NCBI RefSeq assembly: GCF_012769535.1
Contig: NZ_CP046565.1
Location: 1,998,501 to 2,062,500, forward strand
Direction: 5' to 3'
Source: Methylococcus geothermalis
GTDB lineage: Bacteria; Pseudomonadota; Gammaproteobacteria; Methylococcales; Methylococcaceae
Length of the DNA: 64,000 nt
In this document: positions 1-10,196 of the stretch, in pieces
Layout: every line of letters begins with the position of its first letter
Position numbering within the stretch: the first letter of the stretch is position 1
Position numbers and translations under genes: made by a program
Notes under the pieces: generated by a model
Seen by the model: only the letters and a program-made list of their open reading frames with translations
Databases searched by the model: none
What the model was told of the DNA's origin: nothing

Positions 1-1221
1 GTTTGCGATTCGGTGCTGCGCGACAATGCATCCCAAAGCCTGTGTCTTTCGCTCGACCGGGAGCGCTGCCTACGCGACGCGGAGCCCTTTCTCGAACTCG
101 CCGACCGGCTCGAGAGCTCCGGCAGCCTGGACCGTAGCTACGAGTCCTTCCCCGGCCGAAAAGAGGTTCAGGCCCGCGAGCGGCGCGGGCTGGTGCGGCC
201 GGAACTGGCGGTCTTGCTCGCTCACGCCAAGCTGGCCCTGAAGCGGGCGCTGCTCGACGCGCCCGGTTTTCTGGATGCCGAATGGTCTCGTCCGATGCTG
301 GCTGGATATTTTCCTGCCGAGGTGAGGAAGCGTTACGGATCGGTTCTCCACAAGCATTCCCTGGCCCGTGAAATCACGGCCACCGTCATCTGCAACCGCA
401 TTTTGGACCAGGCCGGATCGTCTTTCCTCGTTCTGGCCGACGAACTCGATCCGGCCGCTGCGGCCGATCTGGCCGGTGCCTACCTCTGCTTCGATGCCGC
501 CTTCGGGGGGGGCGAGTTGCGGAGGAAAATGGCCGGCTTTGACCACGGCGCTGAGATGGACCGGCGATACCGGATGCTGCTGGAACTGGAAGAAGTCCTG
601 TGCGCCTGCTGCGACTGGGCGATCCGCGAAGGCATCGGGCTGCGTCCCGGTGATGCCGAAATCGGGTCATGGCAGTCCGATCTGGCGGATTATCTGGACT
701 ATAGCGAGACTGCGCTCGGCGACAACGAGCGCACGGCATTGGCCGAGCATGTGGCGGAACTGAAGGATCTCGGCTTCGACCAACGGGAAGCGCGTACCTT
801 GGCGCTGCTGGGCGGTCTCCGAGATTTTCCGATGCTGGCGAGTCTTGCCCGTTCGACCGGCGCGTCGCTGGAACGGGTCGCCGGCCTGGACGATGCCATC
901 GCCGACCTTTTGGGGCTTCGCCGCTGTCTGAATCTGCTCCGGCGCGTCGGGCCGCGCGATCGCTGGGAGCGGCGGGCGCAGGCCGCCCTCCTGGAACGGC
1001 TTCGCAAGGGTGCTTTGTGCCTGACGCGGCTGGCATTGCAAGCAGGCGGGCGCGAACCGTCGACCTGGTTTTCCGAGCCGCGGCTTCGGTCTCGGCTGGC
1101 GCGGTTCCGGCGGCTGCTGAACGAGCTGGAGGAAGCCTCCTCGCCATCCTTGACGCCTTTCGCGGTGCTGGGCGCGGAGCTGGAAGCGCTCGTCGATCTC
1201 GGCCGATCGTCGGGTGCCTGA
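1..1221 (+). CDS. NAD-dependent glutamate dehydrogenase, C-terminal part (5' end outside window)
   Basis: The reading frame is open from base 1, so the gene starts before the window; about 406 C-terminal codons are present. The segment ERRGLVRPELAVLLAHAKL, followed by LREIT-like text (SLAREITATVICNRILDQAG), is characteristic of the C-terminal domain of the large (about 1600 aa) NAD-specific glutamate dehydrogenases. These enzymes deaminate glutamate to 2-oxoglutarate and ammonia in the cytoplasm, mostly in a catabolic direction. The catalytic Rossmann region lies upstream and cannot be inspected. The gene ends 160 bases before a signalling gene in the same orientation, with no clear terminator between them. 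The family assignment is confident; the regulation is not visible here. Confidence 0.88.
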   Translation, partial: VCDSVLRDNASQSLCLSLDRERCLRDAEPFLELADRLESSGSLDRSYESFPGRKEVQARERRGLVRPELAVLLAHAKLALKRALLDAPGFLDAEWSRPMLAGYFPAEVRKRYGSVLHKHSLAREITATVICNRILDQAGSSFLVLADELDPAAAADLAGAYLCFDAAFGGGELRRKMAGFDHGAEMDRRYRMLLELEEVLCACCDWAIREGIGLRPGDAEIGSWQSDLADYLDYSETALGDNERTALAEHVAELKDLGFDQREARTLALLGGLRDFPMLASLARSTGASLERVAGLDDAIADLLGLRRCLNLLRRVGPRDRWERRAQAALLERLRKGALCLTRLALQAGGREPSTWFSEPRLRSRLARFRRLLNELEEASSPSLTPFAVLGAELEALVDLGRSSGA

Positions 1222-1232
1222 CGGAGCGGCCC

Positions 1233-1385
1233 ATGCAGGAACCGGAGCTGTCACGCGCGTTGCCGAATGCCTTCGATGAGACACCCTGCCTGCTGGATTC
1301 GGCCCGAAACCGCATCGGGCTGAATGCCGCGGCGGAACGCCTGTTCGGTTCCAGTGTGCGGGCGTTCGCGGGGGGGCTTCCATGA
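1233..1385 (+). pseudogene. 50-codon PAS-like fragment overlapping the next gene
   Basis: A short frame opens with ATG and ends in an ATGA overlap with the downstream PAS/phosphatase gene. Its residues LLDSARNRIGLNAAAERLFG look like the first strands of a PAS domain (compare VVIDDKGIIQLFTPAAERMF in the next protein). It stops before a complete domain is formed. It may be the remnant of an extra N-terminal PAS domain that has been frameshifted away, or a translated leader peptide that couples translation to the next gene. No strong ribosome-binding site is seen in front of it. Confidence 0.4.
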
Positions 1386-3640
1386 GCGACGCCAGCCGCC
1401 GGGACAGTGAAGCCACTTTGCGCGCCGTGCTCAATACGCTGGTCGACGGCATCGTCGTGATCGACGACAAGGGCATCATCCAGTTGTTCACGCCGGCGGC
1501 GGAGCGCATGTTCGGCTACGACGCCGATGAGGTTCTCGGACGCCATGTCGGACTGCTGATGCCGTCGCCGTATCGCGAGGAGCACGACGGCTACATCGCC
1601 CGGTATCTGCGCACCGGCGAGCCGAGGATCATCGGAATCGGACGGGAGGTTCAGGGGCGGCGGAAGAACGGGCGGGTGTTCCCGGTTCACCTGGCGGTCG
1701 GCGAGCTGCGCATGGATCAGCGCCGCTGGTTCATCGGCGTCACGCGCGATCTCACCTCGCGGAATCAGGCCGAGGACCGTCTTCTCATGCTTTCCAGCGC
1801 GGTGGACCAAAGCCCCTCGGGCGTGCTGATCGCCGATCCGCAGGGCCGCATCCAGTATGTGAATAGAGGTTTCACGGCGCTGACGGGGTACGGCGCGGAG
1901 GAACTCGTCGGCAAGCGGCCCGGTGGGGCGAAGGCAGGGGATGCGGACCGGTTCGGACGTCTGCGCCATGTCATCCGCTCGCACGGGGAATGGCGCGGAG
2001 AGGTGCGGGATATCCGCAAGAACGGCGAAATCTATTGGGCGCTCGAAAGCATCACCCCGATTCGCAGCGCAACCGGCGAGGTGACGCACTATCTCGTCAT
2101 CCAGCAGGACATCACCGAACAAAAGCGGGACAAGGAGGCACTCGCCGAGAGCGAGGAACGATTCCGCCAGGTTGCGGAAATGGCCGGGGAGTGGCTCTGG
2201 GAACAGGACCCCGAGGGGCATTATCTCTACAGCAGCGGAGCGGTGCGGGCCATCCTCGGCTTCGAGCCGGAGGAGGTGCGGGGCAAACATTACCTCGACC
2301 TGCTGACGCCCGAGGACCGGCAGCATTGGATGAATGCCTTGCCTTCCTCCAAGGCGAGCCAAAAACCGTTCTTCCGGCTCATCAACCGCTACCGGCACAA
2401 GGATGGCCATGAGGTCTATACCGAATCCACCGGAGCGCCGATCTTCGGCGGGCAGGGCGAACTGATCAAATGGCGGGGCGTGGACCAAGACATCACCTCC
2501 CGCAAGCGCTATGAGGACGAACTGCGAGTGCGTAATCGCGCGATCGAATCGGCGAGCGTCGGCATCAACATCGCCGACGCGCAGTCGAAGGGACTGCCGA
2601 ACGTTTACGTCAATCCGGCGCTGAGCCGCATCACCGGATATTCCCGCGAGGAGTTGCTCGATCACAGCATGCGGATGTTGCAGGGAGCGGAGACCGATCC
2701 GGAACGGATCGAAGAAATACGCGACGCGATCCGGGCGGGACAGCCCTGCCAGCTAACGATCAAGAACTACCGCAAGGACGGCACCCCGTTCTGGAACGAG
2801 CTGCTGATCTCGCCGGTCAAGGACGAGGCGGGAGTCATCACCCACTACATCGGGATACAGACCGATGTGACCGAGCGCCGCCGGGCGGAGGAGGAGCGGC
2901 ACGAGCTGGAAATCGCAAAGCAGATCCAGCTCTCGCTCCTCCCCAAGGCGCCGCTCCATCTGCCGACGGTCGAGATCGCGGGTCTGTGCGTTCCGGCGAC
3001 CCATGTCGGGGGCGACTATTTCGATTATTTCCATTGGGGCGACCGGGTGGAGCTGGTCATCGCCGATGTCTCGGGCCACAGCGTCGGCGCCGCGCTCATC
3101 ATGGCGGAGGCCCGCAGTGCGCTCCGGGCCGAGACCCGCCGGACGCTTGCGGAACCGGCCCGCGGCGATGGCGTCGCCCGGCTTCTCGGCGGCCTCAACG
3201 ACATGCTGCATGAGGACCTGTCGGGGGCGGACCTGTTCATCACGATGTTCTACGTCCGCTACGAATGCCTAACGCGCCGGCTCAGCTACGCCAACGCGGG
3301 CCACAACTTCGCGCTGCTGCTCCGCAATGGGGAGGAGAGCTGCATCCCGCTGGACGCGGAAGGACTCGTCCTGGGCGTCAGAAAAGGCGTGGCGTTCGAG
3401 GATCGAACCCTGGACATGCAGCCCGGCGACTGGCTGCTGCTCTATACCGACGGGGTCATCGAGGCGCAGAACGGGGAAGGGGAGTTCTTCGGCATCACCA
3501 GGCTCTGCCAGCTTTTTTCGACACGCCGTGCGCTGACGCCGGAAGCGATGGTCGCCGAACTCCTGGCCCAGCTTCGGGCATTCCTCGGGAAAGTCCCGCT
3601 CCGCGACGATGTCAGCATGGTGGCGTTGCGGGCCCGTTAA
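1382..3640 (+). CDS. Multi-PAS sensor with PP2C/SpoIIE serine phosphatase output
   Basis: A 752-aa cytoplasmic protein with no membrane segment. Four PAS domains are visible at about residues 10-128, 135-250, 255-375 and 385-500, followed by an RsbU-type PP2C phosphatase domain (about 505-750) with GGDYFD, DVSGH and LYTDGV metal-site motifs. The first PAS is FixL-like: EEHDGYIARY and IIGIGR place His68 at the FixL haem-ligand position, with Arg74 and Arg88 at conserved haem-pocket positions. The fourth PAS is LOV-like (MLQGAETDP, NYRKDGTPFWNELLISPV), but the photoactive Cys of the usual NCRFLQ motif is Met430. The family usually dephosphorylates an anti-sigma antagonist; no partner-switch genes lie nearby, so the target is unknown. 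The start overlaps the preceding fragment by ATGA. Confidence 0.85.
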   Translation: MSDASRRDSEATLRAVLNTLVDGIVVIDDKGIIQLFTPAAERMFGYDADEVLGRHVGLLMPSPYREEHDGYIARYLRTGEPRIIGIGREVQGRRKNGRVFPVHLAVGELRMDQRRWFIGVTRDLTSRNQAEDRLLMLSSAVDQSPSGVLIADPQGRIQYVNRGFTALTGYGAEELVGKRPGGAKAGDADRFGRLRHVIRSHGEWRGEVRDIRKNGEIYWALESITPIRSATGEVTHYLVIQQDITEQKRDKEALAESEERFRQVAEMAGEWLWEQDPEGHYLYSSGAVRAILGFEPEEVRGKHYLDLLTPEDRQHWMNALPSSKASQKPFFRLINRYRHKDGHEVYTESTGAPIFGGQGELIKWRGVDQDITSRKRYEDELRVRNRAIESASVGINIADAQSKGLPNVYVNPALSRITGYSREELLDHSMRMLQGAETDPERIEEIRDAIRAGQPCQLTIKNYRKDGTPFWNELLISPVKDEAGVITHYIGIQTDVTERRRAEEERHELEIAKQIQLSLLPKAPLHLPTVEIAGLCVPATHVGGDYFDYFHWGDRVELVIADVSGHSVGAALIMAEARSALRAETRRTLAEPARGDGVARLLGGLNDMLHEDLSGADLFITMFYVRYECLTRRLSYANAGHNFALLLRNGEESCIPLDAEGLVLGVRKGVAFEDRTLDMQPGDWLLLYTDGVIEAQNGEGEFFGITRLCQLFSTRRALTPEAMVAELLAQLRAFLGKVPLRDDVSMVALRAR

Positions 3641-3671
3641 CCCCGCACCAGGATCCGGGCGGCAACCGCCC

Positions 3672-4241
3672 TCATTCCACTTCCGTGTTGGCCTTGAATA
3701 CCGGCATGGCAGCCTGAAGGTAAATGATCATCGACCAAAGCGTCAGGACGGCGGAAACCACCAGCAGCCACTGTCCGGTTGCCTTCATCGTCCGCTGTGG
3801 AGTGTCCAGGCCGAGCAACAAGAGTGTGATCGCCAGCATCTGGAAGGTGGTTTTCCATTTTCCCAGGGAGGAAACCTCGACCCGCTTGCGCTGGCCGATT
3901 TCCGCCATCCACTCGCGCAGGGAGGCGATGGTGATCTCCCTGCCGATGATGATGGCAGAGGCAACGGCGATCAGCGGTTGCGGGTCGGCTTGCACGATCA
4001 GGACCAGAGCCACGGCGACCATCAGCTTGTCGGCCACCGGATCCAGAAAGGCGCCGAAGCGGGTGGTCAGGCCCATACGCCGGGCGAGGTAGCCGTCCAG
4101 CCAGTCGGTGGCCGCGGCCAGGGCGAAGATGACGCCGCAGGCGATGTGGGCGGCACCCCAGGGCACGTAGAACAGGACCGCAAGAATCGGGATGAGCGCG
4201 ATCCGGAGCAGCGTCAGGTAGGTGGGCAGGTTGAAGTGCAT
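3672..4241 (-). CDS. pgsA: CDP-diacylglycerol--glycerol-3-phosphate 3-phosphatidyltransferase
   Basis: A 189-aa inner-membrane enzyme that makes phosphatidylglycerophosphate, the committed step to phosphatidylglycerol and cardiolipin. The CDP-alcohol phosphotransferase signature D-x2-D-G-x2-A-R-x8-G-x3-D-x3-D is complete in DWLDGYLARRMGLTTRFGAF followed by LDPVADK (residues about 56-82). Several hydrophobic segments surround it, and the length matches the family (about 180-190 aa). It lies 3 bases downstream of uvrC on the same strand, the usual gammaproteobacterial uvrC-pgsA order, so the two are probably cotranscribed. Confidence 0.95.
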   Translation of the reverse strand: MHFNLPTYLTLLRIALIPILAVLFYVPWGAAHIACGVIFALAAATDWLDGYLARRMGLTTRFGAFLDPVADKLMVAVALVLIVQADPQPLIAVASAIIIGREITIASLREWMAEIGQRKRVEVSSLGKWKTTFQMLAITLLLLGLDTPQRTMKATGQWLLVVSAVLTLWSMIIYLQAAMPVFKANTEVE

Positions 4242-4244
4242 GAG

Positions 4245-6083
4245 TTAGGCGCCATGATCGTGGAACATGTCGTAAATGCGCTGAGCCAGTTGCCGGTTGA
4301 TCCCTTCGACGCTGCTCAGGGCGTCCACATCGGCGTGGCTGATCTGTCGCAAACCGCCGAACTGCCGCAGCAACTGCTGGCGCCGTTTGGGACCGAGGCC
4401 CGCTATGGCCTGCAGCGGCGATTGGGTCGCGGCTTTGGCCCGTCGTTGCCGGTGCCCGGTGATGGCGAAGCGGTGCGCCTCGTCGCGAATGTGCTGGATC
4501 AGCAGGGAACCGGGGTTGTTGGGCTCGACGACGATGGGATCGCTGCTGCCCGCTTTGAACAAGGTCTCCCTCCCGGGTTTTCTGTCGGGCCCTTTGGCGA
4601 TGCCGATTATACGGATATTTCCCATTCCCAGTTCATCGAGCGTCTGGGCCGCCGCATGGATCTGGCCCTTGCCGCCGTCGATGAACAGGATGTCCGGCGC
4701 CTCGATCTCTCCGGCGCGAACCCGCTGGTAGCGGCGCGACAGTGCCTGCACCATGGCCGCATAATCGTCGCCGCCGGTGATGCCTTCGATGTTGAAGCGG
4801 CGATAGGCCGACTTCAGCGGCCCGTTGCGATCGAATACGACGCAGGACGCCACCGTCTGATCGCCCTGGGTATGGCTGATGTCGAAGCATTCCATGCGGC
4901 TGGGCGGCTCGTCGAGACCCAGCATCTCGGTCAGGGACTGCAGGCGCTCGGCGATAGTCTGCTGGCTGGCCAGCTTGGCGTTCAGTGCATAGTCGGCGTT
5001 GGCTTGAGCCAGTTCGAGGCGCTTGGCGCGCTCGCCGCGCAGCCGCCAGGAAATCTTGACGCCGCGCTTGGCCTGCTGTCCAAGCACGGCCTCGAACAAT
5101 GCATGGTCGCGGATGCCGTGGCTGAGCAGCAGTTCGCGCGGGATCTCCTTGTCCAGGTAAAACTGCGGGATGAAGGCTTCGAGGATGGCTGCGGCGTCGT
5201 GCTCGTCCTGCATCCGCGGGAAAAAGCTGCGGTCACCGATCTGCTGCCCGTGGCGGATGAACACCACGTGGACGCAGGCGATATTGCCTTTGATGGCGCA
5301 GGCGATCATGTCGAGATCCCCCTGTTCGCCGCTGACGAGTTGCTTCGCGAGTACGGTCCTGAGGTTGGCTATCTGGTCCCGGTAACGCGCTGCCTTTTCG
5401 AATTCCAGCCGCAGGGCGGCTTGCTCCATGCGCTGGGCCAGCCGGTCGATCAGCGCCTCCCCCCGGCCTTCCAGGAACAGCAGGGTGTTCGCCACGTCCT
5501 CGCCATACGCCTCCGGCCCGATCAGCTCCACGCAGGGGCCGGTGCAGCGCTCGATCTGGTACTGCAGGCAGGGCCGCGTGCGGTTGGCGAAATATGAATC
5601 CTCGCATTGGCGGACCGGGAATATTTTCTGCAAGGTTTTCAGACTATCGCGGACGGCCGCGGCGCTCGGGAACGGCCCGAAGAAGCGCCCCGGCCGCGCC
5701 CGGCTGCCGCGATGGAAGGCCAGCCGCGGAAATTCCTGGTGGGTGGAGACGTAGATGTAGGGATAGCTCTTGTCGTCGCGCAGGTTGATGTTGTAGCGCG
5801 GCTTGTGGCGCTTGATGAGCTGGTTTTCCAGCAGCAGCGCCTCGCCTTCGGTGCGGGTCACCGTGACTTCGATCGCCTGCACCCGCGCCACCATCGCGTT
5901 CTGCTTGGGTGAGTTGTCGCGCTGGGCGAAGTGACTGGCGACGCGCTTCTTCAGGTTCTTGGCCTTGCCGACGTAGATCACCTCGCCGTTCCCGTCCAGC
6001 ATCTTGTAGACGCCGGGCGCGCCGGTCAGGGTCGCCAGGAAGGCTCTGATGTCGAAAGCCGTTGCCGTGAGGGCGGTGCTCAT
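4245..6083 (-). CDS. uvrC: Excinuclease ABC subunit C
   Basis: A 612-aa nucleotide excision repair endonuclease that makes both incisions around a lesion handed over by UvrAB. The order of parts is typical: GIY-YIG nuclease at the N-terminus ([20 protein letters not shown]), cysteine motif (QCEDSYF...[13 protein letters not shown]), UVR motif near residue 210, RNase H-like 5' nuclease domain ([20 protein letters not shown]) and helix-hairpin-helix DNA-binding repeats at the end ([17 protein letters not shown]). The start [10 protein letters not shown] gives the standard length. It is transcribed divergently from secA and runs into pgsA. Confidence 0.97.
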   Translation of the reverse strand: MSTALTATAFDIRAFLATLTGAPGVYKMLDGNGEVIYVGKAKNLKKRVASHFAQRDNSPKQNAMVARVQAIEVTVTRTEGEALLLENQLIKRHKPRYNINLRDDKSYPYIYVSTHQEFPRLAFHRGSRARPGRFFGPFPSAAAVRDSLKTLQKIFPVRQCEDSYFANRTRPCLQYQIERCTGPCVELIGPEAYGEDVANTLLFLEGRGEALIDRLAQRMEQAALRLEFEKAARYRDQIANLRTVLAKQLVSGEQGDLDMIACAIKGNIACVHVVFIRHGQQIGDRSFFPRMQDEHDAAAILEAFIPQFYLDKEIPRELLLSHGIRDHALFEAVLGQQAKRGVKISWRLRGERAKRLELAQANADYALNAKLASQQTIAERLQSLTEMLGLDEPPSRMECFDISHTQGDQTVASCVVFDRNGPLKSAYRRFNIEGITGGDDYAAMVQALSRRYQRVRAGEIEAPDILFIDGGKGQIHAAAQTLDELGMGNIRIIGIAKGPDRKPGRETLFKAGSSDPIVVEPNNPGSLLIQHIRDEAHRFAITGHRQRRAKAATQSPLQAIAGLGPKRRQQLLRQFGGLRQISHADVDALSSVEGINRQLAQRIYDMFHDHGA

Positions 6084-6261
6084 GGTGCCGAGAGGGGGAA
6101 GCCTGGGAGAATGCCGGCGCTTATTATATAGCCCGCCGCCGCCACTCTCCTTCGTTCCCGCTGCCGCTCGTTCGCGGGCGGCGAGGTCCCCGCATTTCTC
6201 CGGGGATCGGGTTTTGCGGTATCATGTTTGGATTACGTTTTCGTCCGGAATTCACCCAATC

Positions 6262-8979
6262 ATGCTTGGCAAGCTTGTCAGAAAGGTCGTCGGCAGCCGC
6301 AACGACCGCATCGTCAAACGCAAGAGGCGTCTGGTCAAGAAGATCAACCAGCTCGAAGCCACGATCGCCGCGCTCTCCGACGAGGCGCTGGGGCAGAAGA
6401 CCGTCGAGTTCCGTGAGCGGCTGAACGGCGGCGAAACGCTCGACGATCTGCTCGTGGAAGCCTTCGCGGTGGTACGGGAGGCTTCGCGCCGGGTGCTGAA
6501 CATGCGTCATTTCGACGTGCAGCTGATCGGGGCCATGGTCCTGAACGACGGCAAGATCGCGGAGATGAAAACCGGCGAAGGCAAGACACTGGTCGCCACC
6601 CTGGCTGCCTATCTCAATGCACTGCCCGGTAAAGGCTGCCACGTGGTGACGGTGAACGACTACCTGGCACGACGCGACGCCGAGTGGATGGGCAAGCTGT
6701 ATGGCTTCCTCGGGCTGAGCACCGGCGTCATCGTCAGCAACCTCGATCAGGAACAGCGCCGCCGGGCCTATGCCTGCGACATCACCTACGGCACCAACAA
6801 CGAATTCGGTTTCGACTACCTGCGCGACAACATGGCGTTCACCCTGGATCAGCGGGTGCAGCGCGATCTGTATTTCGCGATTGTCGACGAGGTGGACTCC
6901 ATCCTCATCGACGAGGCGCGGACCCCGCTGATCATCTCCGGTCCGACCGAAGACCGCAGCGATCTCTATCACAAGATCAATGCGCTGATTCCCCATCTGA
7001 AACGCCAGGAAAAAGAAGGCGGACCGGGTGATTATTCGGTGGACGAGAAGGCGCGCCAGGTCTATCTGACCGAGAGCGGGCATGAAGCCATCGAGCGGCT
7101 GTTGGTGGAGCAAGGGCTGATCGGGGCCGACGAGAGCCTGTACGACGCCGTCAACATCCGGTTGATGCACTATATCAACGCCGCCCTCAAGGCGCAGGCC
7201 TTGTTCCAGCGCGACGTCGACTACATCGTGCGCGATGGCCAGGTCATCATCGTCGACGAGTTCACCGGCCGCGCCATGCCCGGCCGGCGCTGGTCCGAGG
7301 GGCTGCACCAAGCGGTGGAGGCCAAGGAAAACGTTCAGGTGCAGAACGAGAACCAGACGCTGGCCTCGATCACTTTCCAGAATTATTTCCGCCTCTACGA
7401 AAAATTGGCCGGAATGACCGGTACGGCGGACACCGAGGCGGCGGAGTTCCATCAGATCTACGCTCTCGAAGTGGTCGTGATCCCGCCGAACCGGCCGATG
7501 ATCCGCAACGACATGGGTGATCTGGTCTACCTCACCGCTCGCGAGAAATTTGACGCGATCGTCGAAGACATCAAGTATTGCGTCGAACACGGCAAGCCGG
7601 TACTGGTCGGCACCGCTTCCATCGAGAACTCGGAATTGCTGTCCGCCATCCTGCGTCAAGCCGGCGTGCCGCACCAAGTGCTCAACGCCAAGCACCATGA
7701 GCAGGAAGCGCACATCATCGCCCAGGCCGGACGACCGGGGGCGGTCACGATTGCGACCAACATGGCCGGCCGCGGTACCGACATTGTGCTGGGTGGCAGC
7801 CTGGAGGAGGATCTGTCCCGGGCCGATCCGGCCATGGCCGAGCAGATCAAGGCGGAGTGGAAACAGCGCCACGACGCCGCTATCGCCGCCGGCGGCCTGC
7901 ACGTGATCGGTTCGGAACGCCATGAATCGCGCCGCATCGACAACCAGTTGCGCGGTCGTTCGGGGCGCCAGGGCGATCCGGGTTCCACCCGTTTCTATCT
8001 GTCGTTGGAAGATCCCTTGATGCGCATCTTCGCTTCCGACCGGGTCGCGGTACTGATGCAGCGCCTCGGCATGAAGGAAGGAGAGGCCATCGAGCATCCC
8101 TGGGTGACCCGCGCCATCGAGAACGCCCAGCGCAAGGTGGAAGCGCGCAACTTCGATATCCGCAAGCAATTGCTGGAATACGACAACGTCGCCAACGACC
8201 AGCGCAAGGTGATTTACCACATGCGCACCGAGCTGATGCGGGCGGACGATATCTCGAAGACCATCGAGGACATCCGTCACGATGTGCTCGGCCGCATCTT
8301 CGGTGAACACATCCCGCCTCATACTCTGGAGGAGCAGTGGGACGTCCGGGGTTTGGAGGAGGTGATCGAGCGCGAGCTCGGCTTGAGCTTGCCGATCCGG
8401 CAATGGCTGGACGATGAGCCGGATCTCCATGAGGAGTCGCTGCTGGAGCGCATCATCCAGGAAGCCGACAGCGCCTACGCTGCCAAGGTCGAGGCGATCG
8501 GACCGCAGGTCATGCGGCATTTCGAAAAATCGGTGATGCTGCAGGTACTCGACAACGCATGGAAGGAGCATCTGGCTTCCATGGATCATCTGCGCATGGG
8601 CATCCATCTGCGCGGCTATGCCCAGAAGGATCCCAAGCAGGAGTACAAGCGGGAAGCTTTCGAGATGTTCACCGGCATGCTGGAGAATATCAAGCAGGAG
8701 GTCGTCGGCATCGTCTCCCGCGTTCAGGTCCATTCGGAGGAAGAAGTACAGGAGATGGAGGAGCAGAGTCGCCAGCCCCAGGAAATGCAGTTTCAGCATG
8801 CCGAGGTCAGCGCTCTGACCATCGACGAGTCGCCAGCCGGACCGGAAGAGCCGCAGGATTATGCGAGACCGGAAGGTCCGCGGCCGTTCGTGCGTCCCGG
8901 CGATAAAGTCGGCCGCAACGATCCTTGCCCCTGCGGCTCCGGCAAGAAATACAAGCAATGCCACGGCCGGCTCGCTTGA
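6262..8979 (+). CDS. secA: Protein translocase motor ATPase SecA
   Basis: A 905-aa ATPase that pushes preproteins through SecYEG. I chose the ATG beginning [16 protein letters not shown], because it aligns with the usual SecA N-terminus and length (E. coli 901 aa); the frame is open further upstream but that part has no family similarity. Walker A (GEGKTLVA), DEAD-like [19 protein letters not shown], the helicase C motifs ([14 protein letters not shown]) and the C-terminal zinc/SecB-binding motif [14 protein letters not shown] are present. The 178-bp gap to uvrC holds a hairpin (TCCCCG...CGGGGA, about 6186-6207) and a possible extended -10 (TATCAT, about 6219). argJ starts 2 bases after the stop. 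Confidence 0.98.
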   Translation: MLGKLVRKVVGSRNDRIVKRKRRLVKKINQLEATIAALSDEALGQKTVEFRERLNGGETLDDLLVEAFAVVREASRRVLNMRHFDVQLIGAMVLNDGKIAEMKTGEGKTLVATLAAYLNALPGKGCHVVTVNDYLARRDAEWMGKLYGFLGLSTGVIVSNLDQEQRRRAYACDITYGTNNEFGFDYLRDNMAFTLDQRVQRDLYFAIVDEVDSILIDEARTPLIISGPTEDRSDLYHKINALIPHLKRQEKEGGPGDYSVDEKARQVYLTESGHEAIERLLVEQGLIGADESLYDAVNIRLMHYINAALKAQALFQRDVDYIVRDGQVIIVDEFTGRAMPGRRWSEGLHQAVEAKENVQVQNENQTLASITFQNYFRLYEKLAGMTGTADTEAAEFHQIYALEVVVIPPNRPMIRNDMGDLVYLTAREKFDAIVEDIKYCVEHGKPVLVGTASIENSELLSAILRQAGVPHQVLNAKHHEQEAHIIAQAGRPGAVTIATNMAGRGTDIVLGGSLEEDLSRADPAMAEQIKAEWKQRHDAAIAAGGLHVIGSERHESRRIDNQLRGRSGRQGDPGSTRFYLSLEDPLMRIFASDRVAVLMQRLGMKEGEAIEHPWVTRAIENAQRKVEARNFDIRKQLLEYDNVANDQRKVIYHMRTELMRADDISKTIEDIRHDVLGRIFGEHIPPHTLEEQWDVRGLEEVIERELGLSLPIRQWLDDEPDLHEESLLERIIQEADSAYAAKVEAIGPQVMRHFEKSVMLQVLDNAWKEHLASMDHLRMGIHLRGYAQKDPKQEYKREAFEMFTGMLENIKQEVVGIVSRVQVHSEEEVQEMEEQSRQPQEMQFQHAEVSALTIDESPAGPEEPQDYARPEGPRPFVRPGDKVGRNDPCPCGSGKKYKQCHGRLA

Positions 8980-8980
8980 G

Positions 8981-10189
8981 ATGAAAACGGTGGCGAACGC
9001 CCGCATAAGGCCGGTCCCTGGCATCCGCCTCGGCACGGCGGCGGCGGCGATCAAGCACGCCGGCCGCGACGATGTGCTCCTCATCGAGATGGCGGAAGGT
9101 TCGAGCTGCGCGGCCGTGTTCACGCAGAACGCCTTCTGCGCCGCACCCGTCATCGTCTCCCGCGAACATTTACCGCGGGGGCCGCGCTGGTTGCTGGTCA
9201 ATTCCGGCAACGCCAATGCCGGAACCGGCGTGCGCGGCTTGGCGGACGCCCGTTCGAGCTGCGAGGCGGTCGCTGCGCTGACCAGCGGCCGGGCCGAGCA
9301 GGTGCTGCCGTTTTCCACCGGCGTGATCGGCGAATATCTTCCACTCGAAAAGATCCGGGCAGCTTTGCCCAAGGCGTTCGAAAGCCTGTCGGAAGACGGC
9401 TGGGAGGCCGCCGCCCGGGCCATCATGACCACCGACACTCGACCGAAAACAGCAACTCGCACCATCGAGATCGAGGGGCATCCGGTCGTCGTTTCCGGTA
9501 TCGCCAAGGGCGCCGGCATGATCCATCCTAACATGGCGACCCTGTTGGCCTTCGTCGCCACCGACGCCCGTATCGAAGCCGAGTTGCTGCAGAGCGTCCT
9601 GCAGCGTGCCGCCGACCGCTCCTTCAATTGCATCACCGTCGATGGCGATACCTCGACCAACGACGCCTGTGTCCTGATGGCGAGCCAGCGCTCGCAAGCG
9701 CCGCGGATCGAGCCCGGCAGTTCTCACGCCAAGGCTTTCCAGGCCGCCGTCGACGCCGTGCTCGAAGAGCTGGCCGAAGAGATCATTCGCGATGGCGAAG
9801 GCGCCACCAAATTCATCCGCATCGTGGTCGAGGAGGCGGCTTCGGAGGACGAAGCCAGACAGGTCGGGAAAACCATCGCGCATTCGCCGTTGGTCAAGAC
9901 CGCGTGTTTCGCCAGCGATCCCAACTGGGGCCGCATTCTCGCGGCGGTCGGACGTTCCGGCTGCGTCGGCCTGGATATCTCCCGAGTTGCCCTATGGCTG
10001 AACGAGGTCCAAATCGTTGCGGGCGGCGAACGGGACCATGGCTATACCGAGGCGCGCGGGGCCCGGGCGATGCAGCGGCCGGAAATCACCATACGCGTGG
10101 TCCTCGGGCGGGGTAGGGCCACGGCCCGGGTGTTGACCTGCGACCTTTCCTACGATTACGTCCGCATCAACGCCGAATACCGGACCTGA
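8981..10189 (+). CDS. argJ: Bifunctional ornithine acetyltransferase / glutamate N-acetyltransferase
   Basis: A 402-aa cytoplasmic enzyme of the arginine cycle that transfers acetyl from N-acetylornithine to glutamate (and, when bifunctional, from acetyl-CoA). The autocleavage motif NMATLLAF is present; Thr187 is the expected N-terminal nucleophile of the beta chain, and KGAGMIHPN precedes it. The C-terminal beta-chain motifs DGEGATKFI and KTACFASDPNWGRILAAVG are intact. The ATG at 8981 follows the secA stop almost directly, giving the common secA-argJ-mutT cluster. Whether it is mono- or bifunctional cannot be decided from sequence alone. Confidence 0.95.
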   Translation: MKTVANARIRPVPGIRLGTAAAAIKHAGRDDVLLIEMAEGSSCAAVFTQNAFCAAPVIVSREHLPRGPRWLLVNSGNANAGTGVRGLADARSSCEAVAALTSGRAEQVLPFSTGVIGEYLPLEKIRAALPKAFESLSEDGWEAAARAIMTTDTRPKTATRTIEIEGHPVVVSGIAKGAGMIHPNMATLLAFVATDARIEAELLQSVLQRAADRSFNCITVDGDTSTNDACVLMASQRSQAPRIEPGSSHAKAFQAAVDAVLEELAEEIIRDGEGATKFIRIVVEEAASEDEARQVGKTIAHSPLVKTACFASDPNWGRILAAVGRSGCVGLDISRVALWLNEVQIVAGGERDHGYTEARGARAMQRPEITIRVVLGRGRATARVLTCDLSYDYVRINAEYRT

Positions 10190-10196
10190 GCGCCCC

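Noticed and set aside
386-2665. Long minus-strand open frame (759 codons)
   Set aside because: It is antisense to the glutamate dehydrogenase end and the PAS phosphatase, both clear genes; its translation has the Arg/Pro-rich look of a GC-rich shadow frame.
3609-5597. Plus-strand open frame of 662 codons
   Set aside because: Antisense to pgsA and uvrC; a high-GC artefact.
6124-9660. Very long minus-strand open frame (1178 codons)
   Set aside because: It lies opposite secA and argJ, which are certain; no domain is recognisable in it.
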